NCBI GenBank assembly: GCA_030141605.1
Contig: JAQGDQ010000525.1
Location: 7,501-71,500, forward strand
From: Tubiluchus corallicola
Taxonomy: Eukaryota; Priapulida; Priapulimorpha; Priapulimorphida; Tubiluchidae
Reading direction: 5' to 3'
DNA: 64,000 nt
Made by a program: the position numbers and the translations under genes
Shown here: in pieces, positions 29,855-64,000 of the stretch
How the letters are laid out: every line of letters begins with the position of its first letter
How positions within the stretch are numbered: position 1 is the stretch's first letter
The notes under the pieces: generated by a model
Seen by the model: only the letters and a program-made list of their open reading frames with translations
Told to the model about the DNA's origin: nothing
The model's database searches: none

Positions 29855-30840
29855 CTCCTAGTTACTGCCTTTTGTTAATTCAGACACCCAGAGGTCAGTA
29901 CTTTGACATGACATGAGACTGGGAGCTAGTTACTGCTTTGTTAATTCAGACGCGAGTTCAGTACCTTGACATGACATGAGACTATAGGAGCTAGTTACTG
30001 CTTTTGTTAATTCAGACGCGAGTCCAGTACCTTAGGCCATGACATGAGACTAGGAGCTAGTTACTGCTTTTTGTTAATTCAGACGCGAGGTCAGTACCTT
30101 GACATGACATGAGACTAGGAGCTAGTTACTGCTTTTGTTAATTCAGACGCGAGGTCAGTACCTTGACATGACATGAGACTAGGAGCTAGTTACTGCTTTT
30201 GTTAATTCAGACGCGAGGTCAGTACCTTGACATGACATGAGACTAGGAGCTAGTTACTGCTTTTGTTAATTCAGACGCGAGGTCAGTACCTTGACATGAC
30301 ATGAGACTAGGAGCTAGTTACTGCTTTTGTTAATTCAGACGCGAGGTCAGTACCTTGACATGACATGAGACTAGGAGCTAGTTACTGCTTTTGTTAATTC
30401 AGATGCGAGTTCAGTACTTTGACATGACATGAGACTGGGAGCTAGTTACTGCTTTTGTTAATTCAGACGCGAGGTCAGTACCTTGACATGACATGAGACT
30501 AGGAGCTAGTTACTGCTTTTGTTAATTCAGACGCGAGGTCAGTACCTTGACATGACATGAGACTGGGAGCTAGTTACTGCTTTTGTTAATTCAGACGCGA
30601 GGTCAGTACCTTGACATGACATGAGACTAGGAGCTAGTTACTGCTTTTGTTAATTCAGACGCGAGGTCAGTACCTTGACATGACATGAGACTCGGAGCTA
30701 GTTACTGCTTTTGTTAATTCAGACGCGAGGTCAGTACCTTGACATGACATGAGACTGGGTGTTTGTTTTGTTTTGGGGGTGTTTGTGTGGTGGGAGCTAG
30801 TTACTGCTTTTGTTAATTCAGACGCGAGTCAAGTTCCTTA
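29855..30840 (+). repeat. 64-bp minisatellite, left arm, about 15 copies
   Basis: Unit AGGAGCTAGTTACTGCTTTT, then GTTAATTCAGACGCGAGGTC and AGTACCTTGACATGACATGAGACT. Near 30760 a TTTGTTTTGGGGGTGTTTGT insert interrupts the array. Confidence 0.95.
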
Positions 30841-30919
30841 AAGTTTTTCTGATTTATATCGTCATTGTCAATATGTTAATTTAAATTTTTGGAATTCACT
30901 TTGCATTTGCTTATTTCAG

Positions 30920-31069
30920 CGACATAAAGTACGTATCGTTCCTGTATCTGAGGTCTTATTTAGCTACAAGGACAAAGAATATGGCTACCATGTGTATGGC
31001 TATGAGAAGAAGGTCCATGCTCCGAAGTATCCACAACAGTGCTGCTGTGGCTGTTGCACAATCATTTGA
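30920..31069 (+). pseudogene. inverted duplicate of the SSUH2 terminal exon
   Basis: Acceptor TTATTTCAG|CGACAT, 49 codons and TGA, encoding the same C-terminus as 33445-33594 (…QQCCCGCCTII) with one synonymous difference. It has no upstream exons on the plus strand, so it is an orphan exon copy rather than a gene, unless spliced from the preceding WSC gene (incoming phase 1 would not match its phase 0). Confidence 0.8.
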
Positions 31070-32073
31070 TTGGAACCTGTCAGCAAGCATACAGGAATTA
31101 TACAAAAAATAACAGTGGTTTGTATTTGCCTCTTGATACTCAATTACCAAGAAGTTAAAGACTCAAATTTTGATGTTACCATTAATCATAATTAATTTTT
31201 TGTCCAATCCTTTATCCTAGTGTTTTTTGTCTTTACTGAAGTGCAGTGGTGCAAGTATAAGTGACCATGTGTAAAGTCAACACAATTCTTTCTAAATATT
31301 GGTTTGACAATATTGTGCACAATTGTACTAGCCAAAAACTGTTCAAATTTTGTGAAGTCAATTCGAGTACCATAATTTACTGTAATGATGTTTGTACTAT
31401 AAAGCTTTGGCTATCTGTGTTCTATTAGCTCAGCACTCTAATATCTGGAATATAGTCTGCAAGGGGCACCAACAGCAGCAAGTACTAATCTGTAAACTAA
31501 TTACATGATTATGAAATTGCTAAACTTATAATGAACTCTTTCAAACTTCGGATTGATGTTAAGCCTGTTAATATTCTTAGCTTAGGGTTTTTACAGTAAC
31601 ACTTGAATTGATAGACCAAATATTCTTTGCATAATGGAAACAGTTTTTTTTTGAGTGATGGAGTTACATGTTAATTTTATAAATTTTATTGAGTTTGTTC
31701 CATCTTACAATATTACACTCGGCCATCTTTGTATGTGCTGGTTGAGACAGAAAAGATTTTGTTTTTTTCAGTCACCTATCTTTTCAATTTATGGCTGCTA
31801 GGAATTTAGCATAAAAAATTTCCCTTTCAGCCTAGTAATTAAGTATTTTGTAATTTTCACGATATAGTTCATGCTACCTACAAATGTGTTTGCTGTGAAA
31901 ATTAATATTATAACCACCTTTAAAACTTTTTTGTTTAAACAAAAACTAATAAGATCAAAATTCATGCTAGTGATTTGTTGGTCTGGGTATGATGATAATT
32001 TTAAATCTTTTGTTAACTCACTAAGATTCTCTTTGTCATTTATGCAAAAGTAGCAATATGTCAACACCTTCAG

Positions 32074-32440
32074 TTCATTGTTGTTGAAGAGCTAAAAGTA
32101 GGCTTAAAATGTGCTGACGTGATATTATTATTTCCCGAAGAAAGTAATTACCTAGGCTAAGCAGATCAAGTGTAGTCTATCGGATGAAACTCAGGAAACA
32201 CATTTTCAGCTTTCCGTCAGTTTTAGTTCGAGTGCAAAACCATGTCCAGGAAATCGCAATAATTTTGACGATAGACACAGTAAATGTGAGAAATCAGTAA
32301 TTAAAATGCAGCATAATTTCCTCTGCCTCATATAGATGATACAATTATGATACTGCTAGTTTACACAAAAATATGAAACAGGTTCTCAGTCAATAAACAT
32401 GAGATTTAAAATTATCATCATATCCCAAACAAAAAATGAC
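32074..32440. other. palindrome spacer
   Basis: 367 bp of unique AT-rich sequence between the arms. Its right end repeats GATTTAAAATTATCATCATA from the adjacent arm (about 32403 and 32508), a small tandem duplication at the inner edge. Confidence 0.75.
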
Positions 32441-33444
32441 CTGAAGGTGTTGACATATTGCTACTTTTGCATAAATGACAAAGAGAATCTTAGTGAGTTA
32501 ACAAAAGATTTAAAATTATCATCATACCCAGACCAACAAATCACTAGCATGAATTTTGATCTTATTAGTTTTTGTTTAAACAAAAAAGTTTTAAAGGTGG
32601 TTATAATATTAATTTTCACAGCAAACACATTTGTAGGTAGCATGAACTATATCGTGAAAATTACAAAATACTTAATTACTAGGCTGAAAGGGAAATTTTT
32701 GATGCTAAATTCCTAGCAGCCATAAATTGAAAAGATAGGTGACTGAAAAAAACAAAATCTTTTCTGTCTCAACCAGCACATACAAAGATGGCCGAGTGTA
32801 ATATTGTAAGATGGAACAAACTCAATAAAATTTATAAAATTAACATGTAACTCCATCACTCAAAAAAAAACTGTTTCCATTATGCAAAGAATATTTGGTC
32901 TATCAATTCAAGTGTTACTGTAAAAACCCTAAGCTAAGAATATTAACAGGCTTAACATCAATCCGAAGTTTGAAAGAGTTCATTATAAGTTTAGCAATTT
33001 CATAATCATGTAATTAGTTTACAGATTAGTACTTGCTGCTGTTGGTGCCCCTTGCAGACTATATTCCAGATATTAGAGTGCTGAGCTAATAGAACACAGA
33101 TAGCCAAAGCTTTATAGTACAAACATCATTACAGTAAATTATGGTACTCGAATTGACTTCACAAAATTTGAACAGTTTTTGGCTAGTACAATTGTGCACA
33201 ATATTGTCAAACCAATATTTAGAAAGAATTGTGTTGACTTTACACATGGTCACTTATACTTGCACCACTGCACTTCAGTAAAGACAAAAAACACTAGGAT
33301 AAAGGATTGGACAAAAAATTAATTATGATTAATGGTAACATCAAAATTTGAGTCTTTAACTTCTTGGTAATTGAGTATCAAGAGGCAAATACAAACCACT
33401 GTTATTTTTTGTATAATTCCTGTATGCTTGCTGACAGGTTCCAA

Positions 33445-55736
<22,292 letters not shown>

Positions 55737-56915
55737 TGGCTCTTATGGCATCAGACCCTGCTGAAAAAAGGCGGTCAGTGACTTGGAAGTGCCTGGCCAA
55801 TAGTTGAGTGATGTTGCTTTACTGGCAATGTGCAAATAGCAGAATTAGCCATCATCAGCATTATTATTGTTATGAATGTCTTGTCATTATCATCATCATA
55901 ATCATTGCCTATGTCATTATTATAAGTGTTATCATTGTTACAAAAATTTATTATATTCAGTATCATCCCAAATTAATGTCGTCATCATCATCAGTATCAA
56001 CGTCTTCCCTTACTTTCATTGTCATTATTACATTTTTGACTAAGGCTTATGGAAGGCATTGTTCAGACTTATACAATACAATATTGTGCCATCTCCTGCG
56101 AGTGGCCTGAGTGAAATTTAGTGAAGTGTGTGGCATCCATTTAATGGCCTCCAAATACCTATGCACCTGCAGTGTGATGAAATAAAAAACTCGTAGTGTT
56201 CCAAGCCTCGTGTGTTTATAATTTTACGGATCCAGCACTAATACAATTGTTACATAGCTGGGTCGTACCAAAGCCTTGTCTAAATACCAGCGTGGCACGT
56301 GGTATTTAGATAAAAGTGGGGTAATGATGGTCTCTGTAACATAGCTGAAGTTTGTTATTTTTCAGCCGGCGATAATAACACTTTGAGCTGATGTTAATTA
56401 TTCAATGTTTACCCAAAAACCGACGTTGAATAAAGATTACTATTATTATGTTGTTGTGGCCGCTGATGGTAATGTTCGAATAACGAAAACTGAACTGAAC
56501 TGAAAGTAGTTGGCATCTGTCTATCGGTTAAATAAATCTGGTGATTATGTAAAGTCTCGGTAATCACTAAACGCGTTTTCTTATTCTGTGATTTTTTTTC
56601 GTTTCGCAAAATTTATAATATTTTCAGTAGGATTTATTGATACCTGATTTAGTAAACTTTGGTGTAATAATGCTAAAAAAATTGGTGACTACTTAATCAT
56701 CTGACTGGAGGCTACCAACTCATCCTTACTGTGATAAAAACGAAACGGTCTTGTACGTGCAACTAAATTTTAAAACTTGTCACAAAAGTCTGTACTCCCT
56801 GGAGTTCAACGTTGTAGTCGCATATTCTGTTGTTCTATGAATTGGCATAAGCACGGCTATTAATTCCAACGATTTTGGCGGATGCACGTGCTTTTTAAAA
56901 GTTCTGTTTTGGTTT
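55737..56915. promoter_or_regulatory. divergent intergenic region, SSUH2 / LYPLA-like gene
   Basis: About 1.2 kb between the predicted starts of two opposite genes, so it probably holds both promoters. Contains ATC/ATT triplet-rich sequence (55850-56000) and AATAAAGATTACTATTATTA near 56430, which looks like a LINE 3' tail. No TATA box or CpG-rich core stands out. Confidence 0.4.
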
Positions 56916-56987
56916 ATGGGGAACATTACTTCAAATGAAATGTCGCCTCCAGTGGTTATCAAAGCAACAGCGAAGCATACAGCAACG
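56916..56987 (+). CDS. acyl-protein thioesterase exon 1
   Basis: 24 codons, phase 0 end. Opens MGN and ends KATAKHTAT, aligned with the residues just before the first beta strand. The frame runs on into the intron for 51 codons, which explains the longer open frame to 57143. Confidence 0.75.
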
Positions 56988-59900
56988 GTAATATGCATTG
57001 TTTTTCCCATTTATTCTTTATGGCTAGGTTGTAGTTTTGGTGGTTCTTTTTTAACGCACTTTCACATCGCCCAAATAAGAAATATTGCTGAAAGCAGGGA
57101 AAGATACAACCTTTATCTGCACACTGATGTGAATAACAGTTGAAACATACCTCCTATTTATAAAAAATAATTTTGAAGAACTTACTGTTAGCATTGCGAG
57201 AATGGATTAAGATTGAGAGATTTCGTGAAATCTTTTCATTGGGAGTTAGCAGACAGCGATAGTTTTTATCTACTACTGTGCACCACGGCCTAGGAAGTAA
57301 CAACACTTCTCAGAAAAGTACCAAACTGTTAACTTACTCTACCGGCGTTGTTTTGTAACTTTTGTTTCTTGCTCATGATGTCAGTAGGTAGGTAGGAATT
57401 TTTTTTTCAAAAATTGATTAAAAAATTTAAAGCTTTGTGAATGTTTAAAGCTGATTCGTGGAATATTTAAAATCAGTTGAAATCAAATTGTTTATTTCTC
57501 ACAAGTTATAAGCAATATTTAAACAATTTCAATGCACATTTTTCGTGCTTTGCTTTTTAGCTTCGCATTACAATAAGTCCTCGCTTAACGATGCTAATGC
57601 GTTCCAGCAAAATGTGACATTAAGGGAAACCTTGTTATATGAAACAATGGATTCCATAGAAAACAATGTGAAAGCATTCATTTGCATTCCCCACACACAC
57701 TAATGCTTGGCCTGCCTAAGACGGCTCACTGAGTTCACCTGCAGGACAAAAATCAATAATGCTTGGCAGTGCAAAATTCTCTGTTGTCATGCCATACAAA
57801 AATAATAATAATAATGCTTGGCCCATAAATCGGACACTTCATGACCTTTATTCCTGACATTTTTTACTAAAAGTTAGTCAACAAAAGTTTGCAATGAAAA
57901 TTCAAATTTGAAACATAGATTTTCTTTCTTGCATAAACACGTCTTTCTCTGATTGATCCTCTTATGCCAATTCTTCCTCTTCCTTTTCTTTCTGTGCTTA
58001 TTTTTTAGAAAAAAAATCTAGGGTTTGTTGCACAGACTCTTTTTTCCATTAAAACTTCTTTTCAACACTATAAAACATTAACAACATCATGTCTCACTTT
58101 TGAACTTCGGTCTTTTTCCAGTAAATTTGAAGTTCAGCATCAGTACTGTATTTAAAAGCTTCATGTAGATGTTTAACAGTAGCCGTTTCTGTTTAGCACG
58201 TCTTGAAAATACTTCTAGCGTTGTTGTTTTTCTGACAACATGCATGGTATCATTAACATAGTGGTTAACATGTTATAACATATAACGTAGCAGTGAACAC
58301 AGCTATAATTAACCCAGTAATATAACGTGAGAGATTTTTATCAGAAGAATTTCATCTCTACACACATGGGGGGAAAGCACTTGAAATTAGCGAGTGGTCA
58401 GCAATGAGTCATCACTGTCAGCCTGTGACAACAAAGGCATATTATTACTAAGGTGATTTCTCTTAATAGGGCTTCTTTATAAAATGCAAGTACAGTAAAG
58501 AAAATTTCTGTGCTTGTTGGCTGAAAAATTGTCTTTAAAGTGAAATACGCGTCGCTAAGTGAATGAAAGATGTCAAAAGATCAGTGTCGTTAAACAAGGA
58601 GTCGTTAAGCAAGGACTTACTGTACTAAATTATTGTGTAATTATCGATTATTGTATGACACTTTTTTCTGTCATGAACATGTGTTCTGGTAATTATGGTA
58701 TAAATGGCAACACTACTCAGCCATTAATACACTGATTTGGCGGAAAATTCGATACTTTTTAGCTTCCAATACAGTGCGCTCTATACAAAATAGCAAACCT
58801 GACTGGGAGTTAGCCATGGAAAAACACGGCTGCTTCCTGCGTTCCCCAAAAGACCAATGTTATAATAATTATTGCATTTTAGGTTTTAAATGAAAAAAAT
58901 ACGCTTTTAGATGGCTGCGTCAAGTAAGTATATGAATGTAGGAAAAATATAAAATCCCCGGCCGGGTGTGCGATAAAAGAAATTTACAACGGCATTTAGA
59001 TGGAAACAAAAGTATTTTTATTGTCTGTCTAAATAACATTAATTATTGATTACAAGTACAGATTTAGTCATCTGACATTGGATTCAAATTCAGTTTGTAT
59101 TTTAAAGAAATACCATTATCATGTTGAGATTATTTCATGCTGCTAAGACATCACTTATAAAAAATATCATGTTGTCTCAATGTGTCATTACAGGCCTAGT
59201 TGGAACAAAACAAATAAGGATACTTTTTGCGAGCAAGTCTTAAAATCTCTTTAATGTGTTAACTAAACTAAAGTCACAAATAATAGCTGGGACAACACAT
59301 CATGCCACAAGGGTGACAAATCGGTCTGAAAATGCCTTAACCAGTTGGAATGTTTCTGCAGTTTCCATTCTGAATTATACCATGTAAGTAGGATAAATAA
59401 ACCATGCTTGTTGCAGTAAAATCTACTGTATTTTTTTGTTTATTTGATCAACATTACATCTTGTCAGGATATGTAGCCAAAATTATAATATGCACAATCT
59501 TAGGTTAAAATTGTTGACAACAAATTCCTGTCAAATTGCTTTCTTTTGAAGCTCATTTAGAAGAAAGCACTTTAATTGAATTTGGCATCAACAGTTTTAA
59601 TTGAAGGTATTTTAGTTTTGGCTACATATTGTTGAAGAAGACATTATATAAAAATATTGATCTAACAGCAAAAAAATACCCATGGTTTACTACAACAAGA
59701 ATGGTATATATATCCTACTTACATGGTATAATTCAGAATGAAAATTGCAGAAACATTCCATCTGGTTAAGGCATTTTCAGACCGATTTGTCACCCTTGTG
59801 GCATGATGTGTTGTCCCAGCTATCATTTGTGACTTTAGTTTAGTTAACACGTTAAAGAGATTTTAAGACTTGCTCGCAAAAAGTATCCTTTCCTATTTTG

Positions 59901-60695
59901 TTCCAAGTAGGCCTGTAATGACATATTGATGCAACATGATATTTTTTATTGCGATATGCATCCATACGTAATGATATATAGCAAATTAGCACCAGCTTGA
60001 CCATATGCTGATAAAAATGATGTGAAGTAATTCAAGCTGCAGCTGTAGAGTGTACTGTAGTAATTCAATCCACAGTTGTGGAGTGTAATGTAGATAGGTA
60101 ACAATCAGTGTGGTGAGTGGTAGTTGAGTTAGCATTGCTAGCAGCCAAAGCTGTTGAAAATGCAAGGTGTTTAATCTGTACTGTGATAATTACGTTGTTT
60201 GCATATAAACCTATGAAATGGCAAAAGTGAACCAGAAAATGCACAAGCAACTTTTAAACCTAACTTTTCTGGTAGCTTATGATGCAAACTATAGCCATTA
60301 CATTAACACATTGCACAAGTAATACATAAAAATCAGACAGCTTACTGAGTTATTTTAGCATATAGCAATTTTATAAAACCTGCAAACGTTAAGTGGTGTG
60401 TATCGTGATACGTATGGTATTTGTATCGTGATGTGTATCGTGTCACGACCTAGATCTAGCTTTACAGTCCTACTGACAACTTACTAAGTTATGATTTATG
60501 AAATCTATTAATCATTGATTTGTTAAGTGTATATAAGTACCTTAATGGTGATTGAACAAAATGCAGAGAAGGATGTAGAAATTGTCTTGCTTAATAAACC
60601 ATAATCACAGTAACTTGCCAGTATCTGTTGATTTGTTAATCGTAGTTTTATTTTATTTTGCAGTTGATATTTCTACATGGCTTGGGAGACACTGG
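56916..60695 (+). CDS. acyl-protein thioesterase (lysophospholipase-like), 5' part
   Basis: Join 56916-56987, 60664-60695, continuing past the window. Exon 1 is MGNITSNEMSPPVVIKATAK HTAT; exon 2 is LIFLHGLGDTG. The junction is phase 0 (ACG|GTAATA ... TTTTGCAG|TTG) and rebuilds the N-terminus of the LYPLA1/LYPLA2 alpha/beta hydrolase family (…A.VIFLHGLGDTGHGW). These enzymes remove palmitate from proteins such as Ras and G-alpha in the cytosol. The catalytic Ser/Asp/His lie in exons beyond 64000. Intron 1 carries a Tigger-like MITE and an inverted-repeat element; intron 2 a hAT MITE. Vertebrate proteins start MCGN with a palmitoylated Cys; here position 2 is Gly. LYPLA1 versus LYPLA2 cannot be told. 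Confidence 0.8.
57571..58622. mobile_element. pogo/Tigger-type MITE, ~1.05 kb
   Basis: Ends CAATAAGTCCTCGCTTAACG and CGTTAAGCAAGGACTTACTG are inverted repeats flanked by TA (57569-57570, 58623-58624). No transposase frame. In intron 1 of the thioesterase gene. Confidence 0.72.
59150..59960. mobile_element. inverted-repeat element, ~290-bp arms
   Basis: 59150-59425 is the reverse complement of 59672-59960 (AATATCATGTTGT.TCAATGTG-TCATTACAGGCCTA versus TAGGCCTGTAATGACA...). ~250-bp spacer. No coding. In thioesterase intron 1, so its transcript can form a hairpin. Confidence 0.75.
60664..60695 (+). CDS. acyl-protein thioesterase exon 2
   Basis: 32 bp: LIFLHGLGDT plus GG of the next Gly codon, then GTAAGA. 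It carries the oxyanion-hole loop motif HGLGD of the family. Acceptor TTTTATTTTGCAG. Confidence 0.85.
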
Positions 60696-60731
60696 GTAAG
60701 AATTTTAACACACTAATTACTGCTTGTTCGG

Positions 60732-61355
60732 TAGGGATGTGCCTGATCTTGCTCTTTATCCCGAAATCCGGTAATTTTAATGGATCCAAATCTGATCCCG
60801 ATCTAGCAGAAAGATTTCTACAGATTTTGCTTTGTTTGTATTTCTATTTTTCTCTGTGTAAAACTACCAATTGTGCAAAAAGCTATAGCAGGTTAGAGAA
60901 AACATACATAACAGTTTAATTACATATATAGTCTTAATGTTTTTAAAGAATCTGAAGAATTTCTGTTAAAATCTTCTGATTTTTACCAATGTATCGCTTA
61001 GTTTTTCTGCCAATATGCCATTGTAGCGCAAGTGATACCAGCAGTGTTCATGCTGTGGATCCCTGCAGTAAGTAGTGCGCAAAGACAGCATTATTGCTGC
61101 AAAAATGTCTGCTAAAAATTTAGAACTGTCTACTTCTAGTAAAAGCATAGTTTGGTTGATTTTACTGTAAACCCAAGAAATAGAGGTTACATTACTATAT
61201 AACGAAGAACTGAAGCGCAGATTGAGTGTTCAAAAATATGGCACATCAACTTCAAATGGCTAAACAAATGAAATATCTTTTATATTAATTTGTAGGTTTG
61301 GAACCGAATTTGGCACCGGATCCAGAATGGCAGCACTGGATCCTGTGCATCCCTA
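60732..61355. mobile_element. hAT-type MITE
   Basis: Ends TAGGGATGTGC and GTGCATCCCTA with 8-bp flanks TTGTTCGG (60724-60731) and TTATTTGG (61356-61363), six of eight identical, the hAT target-site length. Interior has GGATCC-rich subterminal motifs and no transposase. Confidence 0.75.
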
Positions 61356-61363
61356 TTATTTGG

Positions 61364-62354
61364 CATCTTTTGCTGTGTACTGTTATTTGTTATTTGTTAA
61401 ATAAGTCTGTTATTTAAATATGTGTAGAATAGTGCTACCAAGTATCATATCTGGCAAGTATTTTGCTTCTTATTTAAACCGGAGATTTTGTTACTGTGTC
61501 TGTAAGTAGTACTTTTTATGTTAATGTACAGAGCTAATTTTTCAGCTAAGCTTTGCTGGACAGCCTTTAGGTTTACTATCTAGCACAACACTAGTTTTTT
61601 CTTTGGCAAGCATATAATATTTAGCACCTTTTAGTGCTTTTTATTGTAATACCACGGAAGCTGTTCCTTGGGTTTGTGTTAGATAAAGTTCTTAAGGTGA
61701 AGCCCATGTATTTTCTTTGTGTACCCATTTCTTGACTTCCTGTCATGTTCAGGTTACTAATTACAGAAATGTGATATTGTTTTTAACTTTTCTCTGGAGT
61801 ATCACAACGTACTCTTGTGAGATTGTATTTTTGACTCCAGCTGTTTAAATGGAGCTTTATTTCTAAATCAACTTTGTTCAAATTCAGCAATATTGTGGTG
61901 ACCTTATTATGGCTCACATTTTACGCACAACCGTAATCTATTTGATAAGCTGCGTTTATACAAGTATGACATTTATTTTGCACCAATGTGGCAATTATTG
62001 TAACGACAGCTGCGTTTGATGGATTAGTGCTTTTAGTTAGATACTTCATGCAAAAACCATGCTGTTCTCATTTCTGTTAGCTATGTATGAACTAGGATTA
62101 GAACAGTTCTTTATTTGGAAATGCAACCATTTGGGGCTTATTTCATCGTCCACACACCTTAGTGAATAGAATTCCAAAAATGCTAGGCAGTGATGCATTG
62201 TGAGTCATCTTTATTTTGACAGTCCCAAACTATGTCTGAGATGTGTCCATCCATCAGACGCGTATTTGTTTTAGTCAGTTAAATGGTGATTTGTCTTTGA
62301 AAAACTGCGAAGTTTCTGACGGTAGGCCCTTCTCTTCGCTCTATATTATATTTG
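61364..62354. other. thioesterase intron 2, part
   Basis: No supportable feature. Confidence 0.35.
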
Positions 62355-62593
62355 TGGTATTACTTTGAAAACTCAGAACATTTCCTCCTAGAATGTCCTC
62401 ATTATCGTCAATCTAGAGTTTGATATCTTTGTTCAGTTAAACAACGTATTTTTGCCTCTAAATATCAACATTTTACAATATAGTAAGGTAATTGTATCTT
62501 TGTGGAAGTGATGATTTTGATGCTGATGTTAACTGCAAAATTTTTGATGCGCTCAGAATTATATTAGAAGCACTCATCGTGATCAGACTTTAA
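62355..62593 (+). pseudogene. LINE C-terminal remnant
   Basis: WYYFENSEHFLLECPHYRQS (62355 on) matches the E..EHFLLECP.Y..R motif near the end of L2/CR1-like LINE proteins. In a shifted frame GSDDFDADVNCKIFDALRII (62504-62593) fits the terminal LLYG...N..IF.A...YI segment. Frameshifted and truncated. Confidence 0.6.
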
Positions 62594-63754
62594 AATCCCT
62601 TTTATGTATTTAAGTTAAGGTACTCAGCCACAGCTGTTGTTTATTGTTCAATTATTTATATTGTTCATTATGTCACATCTTTGTATGTGTCTTTGTGTTT
62701 GTTTGTATTATTTTATCTTGTTTGCCTGTATGTACACTTGCACGGGGAGGATTCATGTATCAGTTTTAAAAACTGCCTAATCTAACCAAAATTAACTATT
62801 TTTAAATTAAAGACAGTGCTTAATCTGTGAAAATTTGTTAAACTAACCGTAAGCTCGTCATTTTAGAAAGACAAATATTTAATTCGTCATCATAAGGTTC
62901 TGAATGCCGTCCCAGTAACAGCTATTATTGAAACCTCATAGTCATAATTAAACAAAAAAAAAGAACTTAGAGAAGGAAAAGGCAAAAATCTTTCAAGGTG
63001 TTGTGTGCTAGAGTCCTGCTGTTAATACATCATAGGATAGCAAACTGTAAAATATCTTTGTGGGTGTAGTTGTTTTTTTGTGAAGTAAGCATTGGCAGTC
63101 CGAGTAGTGTACTTAGTGAGAAGCAGTTGTAGGAAGAATAAAAGAATACAACATCATGTAGCGTAGAAAAATTGAAATAGTGCATGCAATTTACTAAGTT
63201 GTACAACTCTATGTAGAATGCATAGTAAAAATTTGTTTTACAAATGTGTTAAATTGTTTCCCTTTAATCTTGTGGACTGCAAAGTAATGAATTTAGCAAA
63301 TTAAATTTGGTACAGAATGCATGTAATTGATGTGTTTTAGTAAACTGCCGAGTTATAGTCTTTCTTCTGATATTGAGTATTTAGTCAGTACTACTACACA
63401 GCTACATAGTCAATGACACAACCATGACAAATTTGTGTTGGAAGTATGTCACACCCTGTGCACCATTATTGTATGTTGCTGGTCTGGCAGCAATTCATTC
63501 TAGGCTTGGACTACGCTTACTCCATCATTCTGACTCGATTTATTGGTTCCATCTGTGTGTTGAATATATTTACTTACAAGCCTGAATCTGAGACTGTTAT
63601 TGCCTTAACTTAGCACATGTAAGCATCGTTTCCATAATTTCATCATCTCTGTCAAATGTTCAATGAGCTCTTTTATGACTCTCTGTTGTGTCACTGCAGG
63701 TTGTTTGCTTTGTCTGCTTTTACTGCAATTTCATTTTTTGGCATTAAGTGCACA
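62594..63754. other. thioesterase intron 2, remainder
   Basis: AT-rich; no exon resembling the next family segment (HGW...) was found. Confidence 0.35.
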
Positions 63755-63935
63755 CAAACCTCATTATAATGCCCCTCCCTTTTATAATGCCATCACTTAA
63801 ATGCCAAATTTTTAGCAAAACAAAATATCTGTATTTGCATAGACGTGCATGTATTAATGCACCTCATTATAATGCCAAACTCGCTATGATGCCAACTTTT
63901 TTGCTGTCCCAAAGTAGGTGGTATAAGGAGGTTTG
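63755..63935. mobile_element. small Tigger-like MITE
   Basis: Inverted ends CAAACCTCATTATAATGCC and GGTGGTATAAGGAGGTTTG enclose 180 bp, with an internal repeat of CACCTCATTATAATGCCAAA. No coding. Confidence 0.6.
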
Positions 63936-64000
63936 ACTATAATTTATTAGTTAAATAATTACAGTAAATAATTTAGTTTTTGTGTGATTTTTTTTAAATT

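Noticed and set aside
31798-32716. 89- and 105-residue ORFs, identical in both palindrome arms
   Set aside because: Identity reflects the inverted duplication. AT-rich composition and no domain resemblance.
56780-57010. Minus-strand 76-residue frame starting MGKTMHITVAVCFAVALITT
   Set aside because: Antisense to thioesterase exon 1, which has family evidence on the plus strand. No splice or homology support.
57318-57356. Minus-strand ATG frame MSKKQKLQNNAGR followed by GTAAGT, as SSUH2 exon 1
   Set aside because: Ends in phase 0 while exon 2 needs phase 2. It also lies inside the thioesterase intron.

Overview
The window is eukaryotic and almost certainly from an invertebrate animal. Every recognisable gene is split by GT-AG (once GC-AG) introns, the DNA is AT-rich, and it is crowded with microsatellites, minisatellites, MITEs, LINE fragments and long inverted repeats. 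The protein families present (single IGFBP-domain secreted protein, multi-WSC-domain protein, SSUH2-like protein, acyl-protein thioesterase) are compatible with a marine invertebrate, but the sequence does not fix the phylum. I rebuilt four genes by hand from splice sites, phase continuity and family motifs. Most other open frames are repeat translations.

Layout. 1-6400: pentanucleotide array, a piggyBac-like MITE with its empty-site paralogue, a 2.8 kb long-inverted-repeat element, and CA repeats. 6403-12299 (+): a three-exon gene for a 126-residue secreted IGFBP-domain protein. Its intron 1 holds eleven 77-bp copies of its own signal-peptide exon plus splice donor, and a MITE separates its stop codon from AATAAA. 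12300-20360: minisatellites, an LTR, LINE remnants and a 4 kb foldback element. 20363-28331 (+): a signal peptide followed by four complete WSC domains and half of a fifth, one domain per phase 1-1 exon. Exon 4's 3' end plus donor is again amplified as a 66-bp minisatellite. The gene has no visible 3' end before the next block. 29842-35101: a giant inverted repeat (arms about 2.2 and 2.7 kb, 367-bp spacer) whose two arms each carry the last exon of SSUH2. 33445-55736 (-): an 11-exon SSUH2-like gene (448 codons predicted) with introns full of DNA transposon and LINE debris. 56916-beyond 64000 (+): the first two exons of an acyl-protein thioesterase (LYPLA1/2 type) gene, divergent from SSUH2.

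The genes do not form a pathway. The most unusual theme is structural. In two unrelated genes a short tandem array has copied an exon-intron boundary, including the 5' splice site, at exact spacing (77 bp and 66 bp). A third gene has its terminal exon captured in a large palindrome next to a 64-bp array. Some of this may be assembly artefact (noted where relevant), but the two donor arrays are internally clean.
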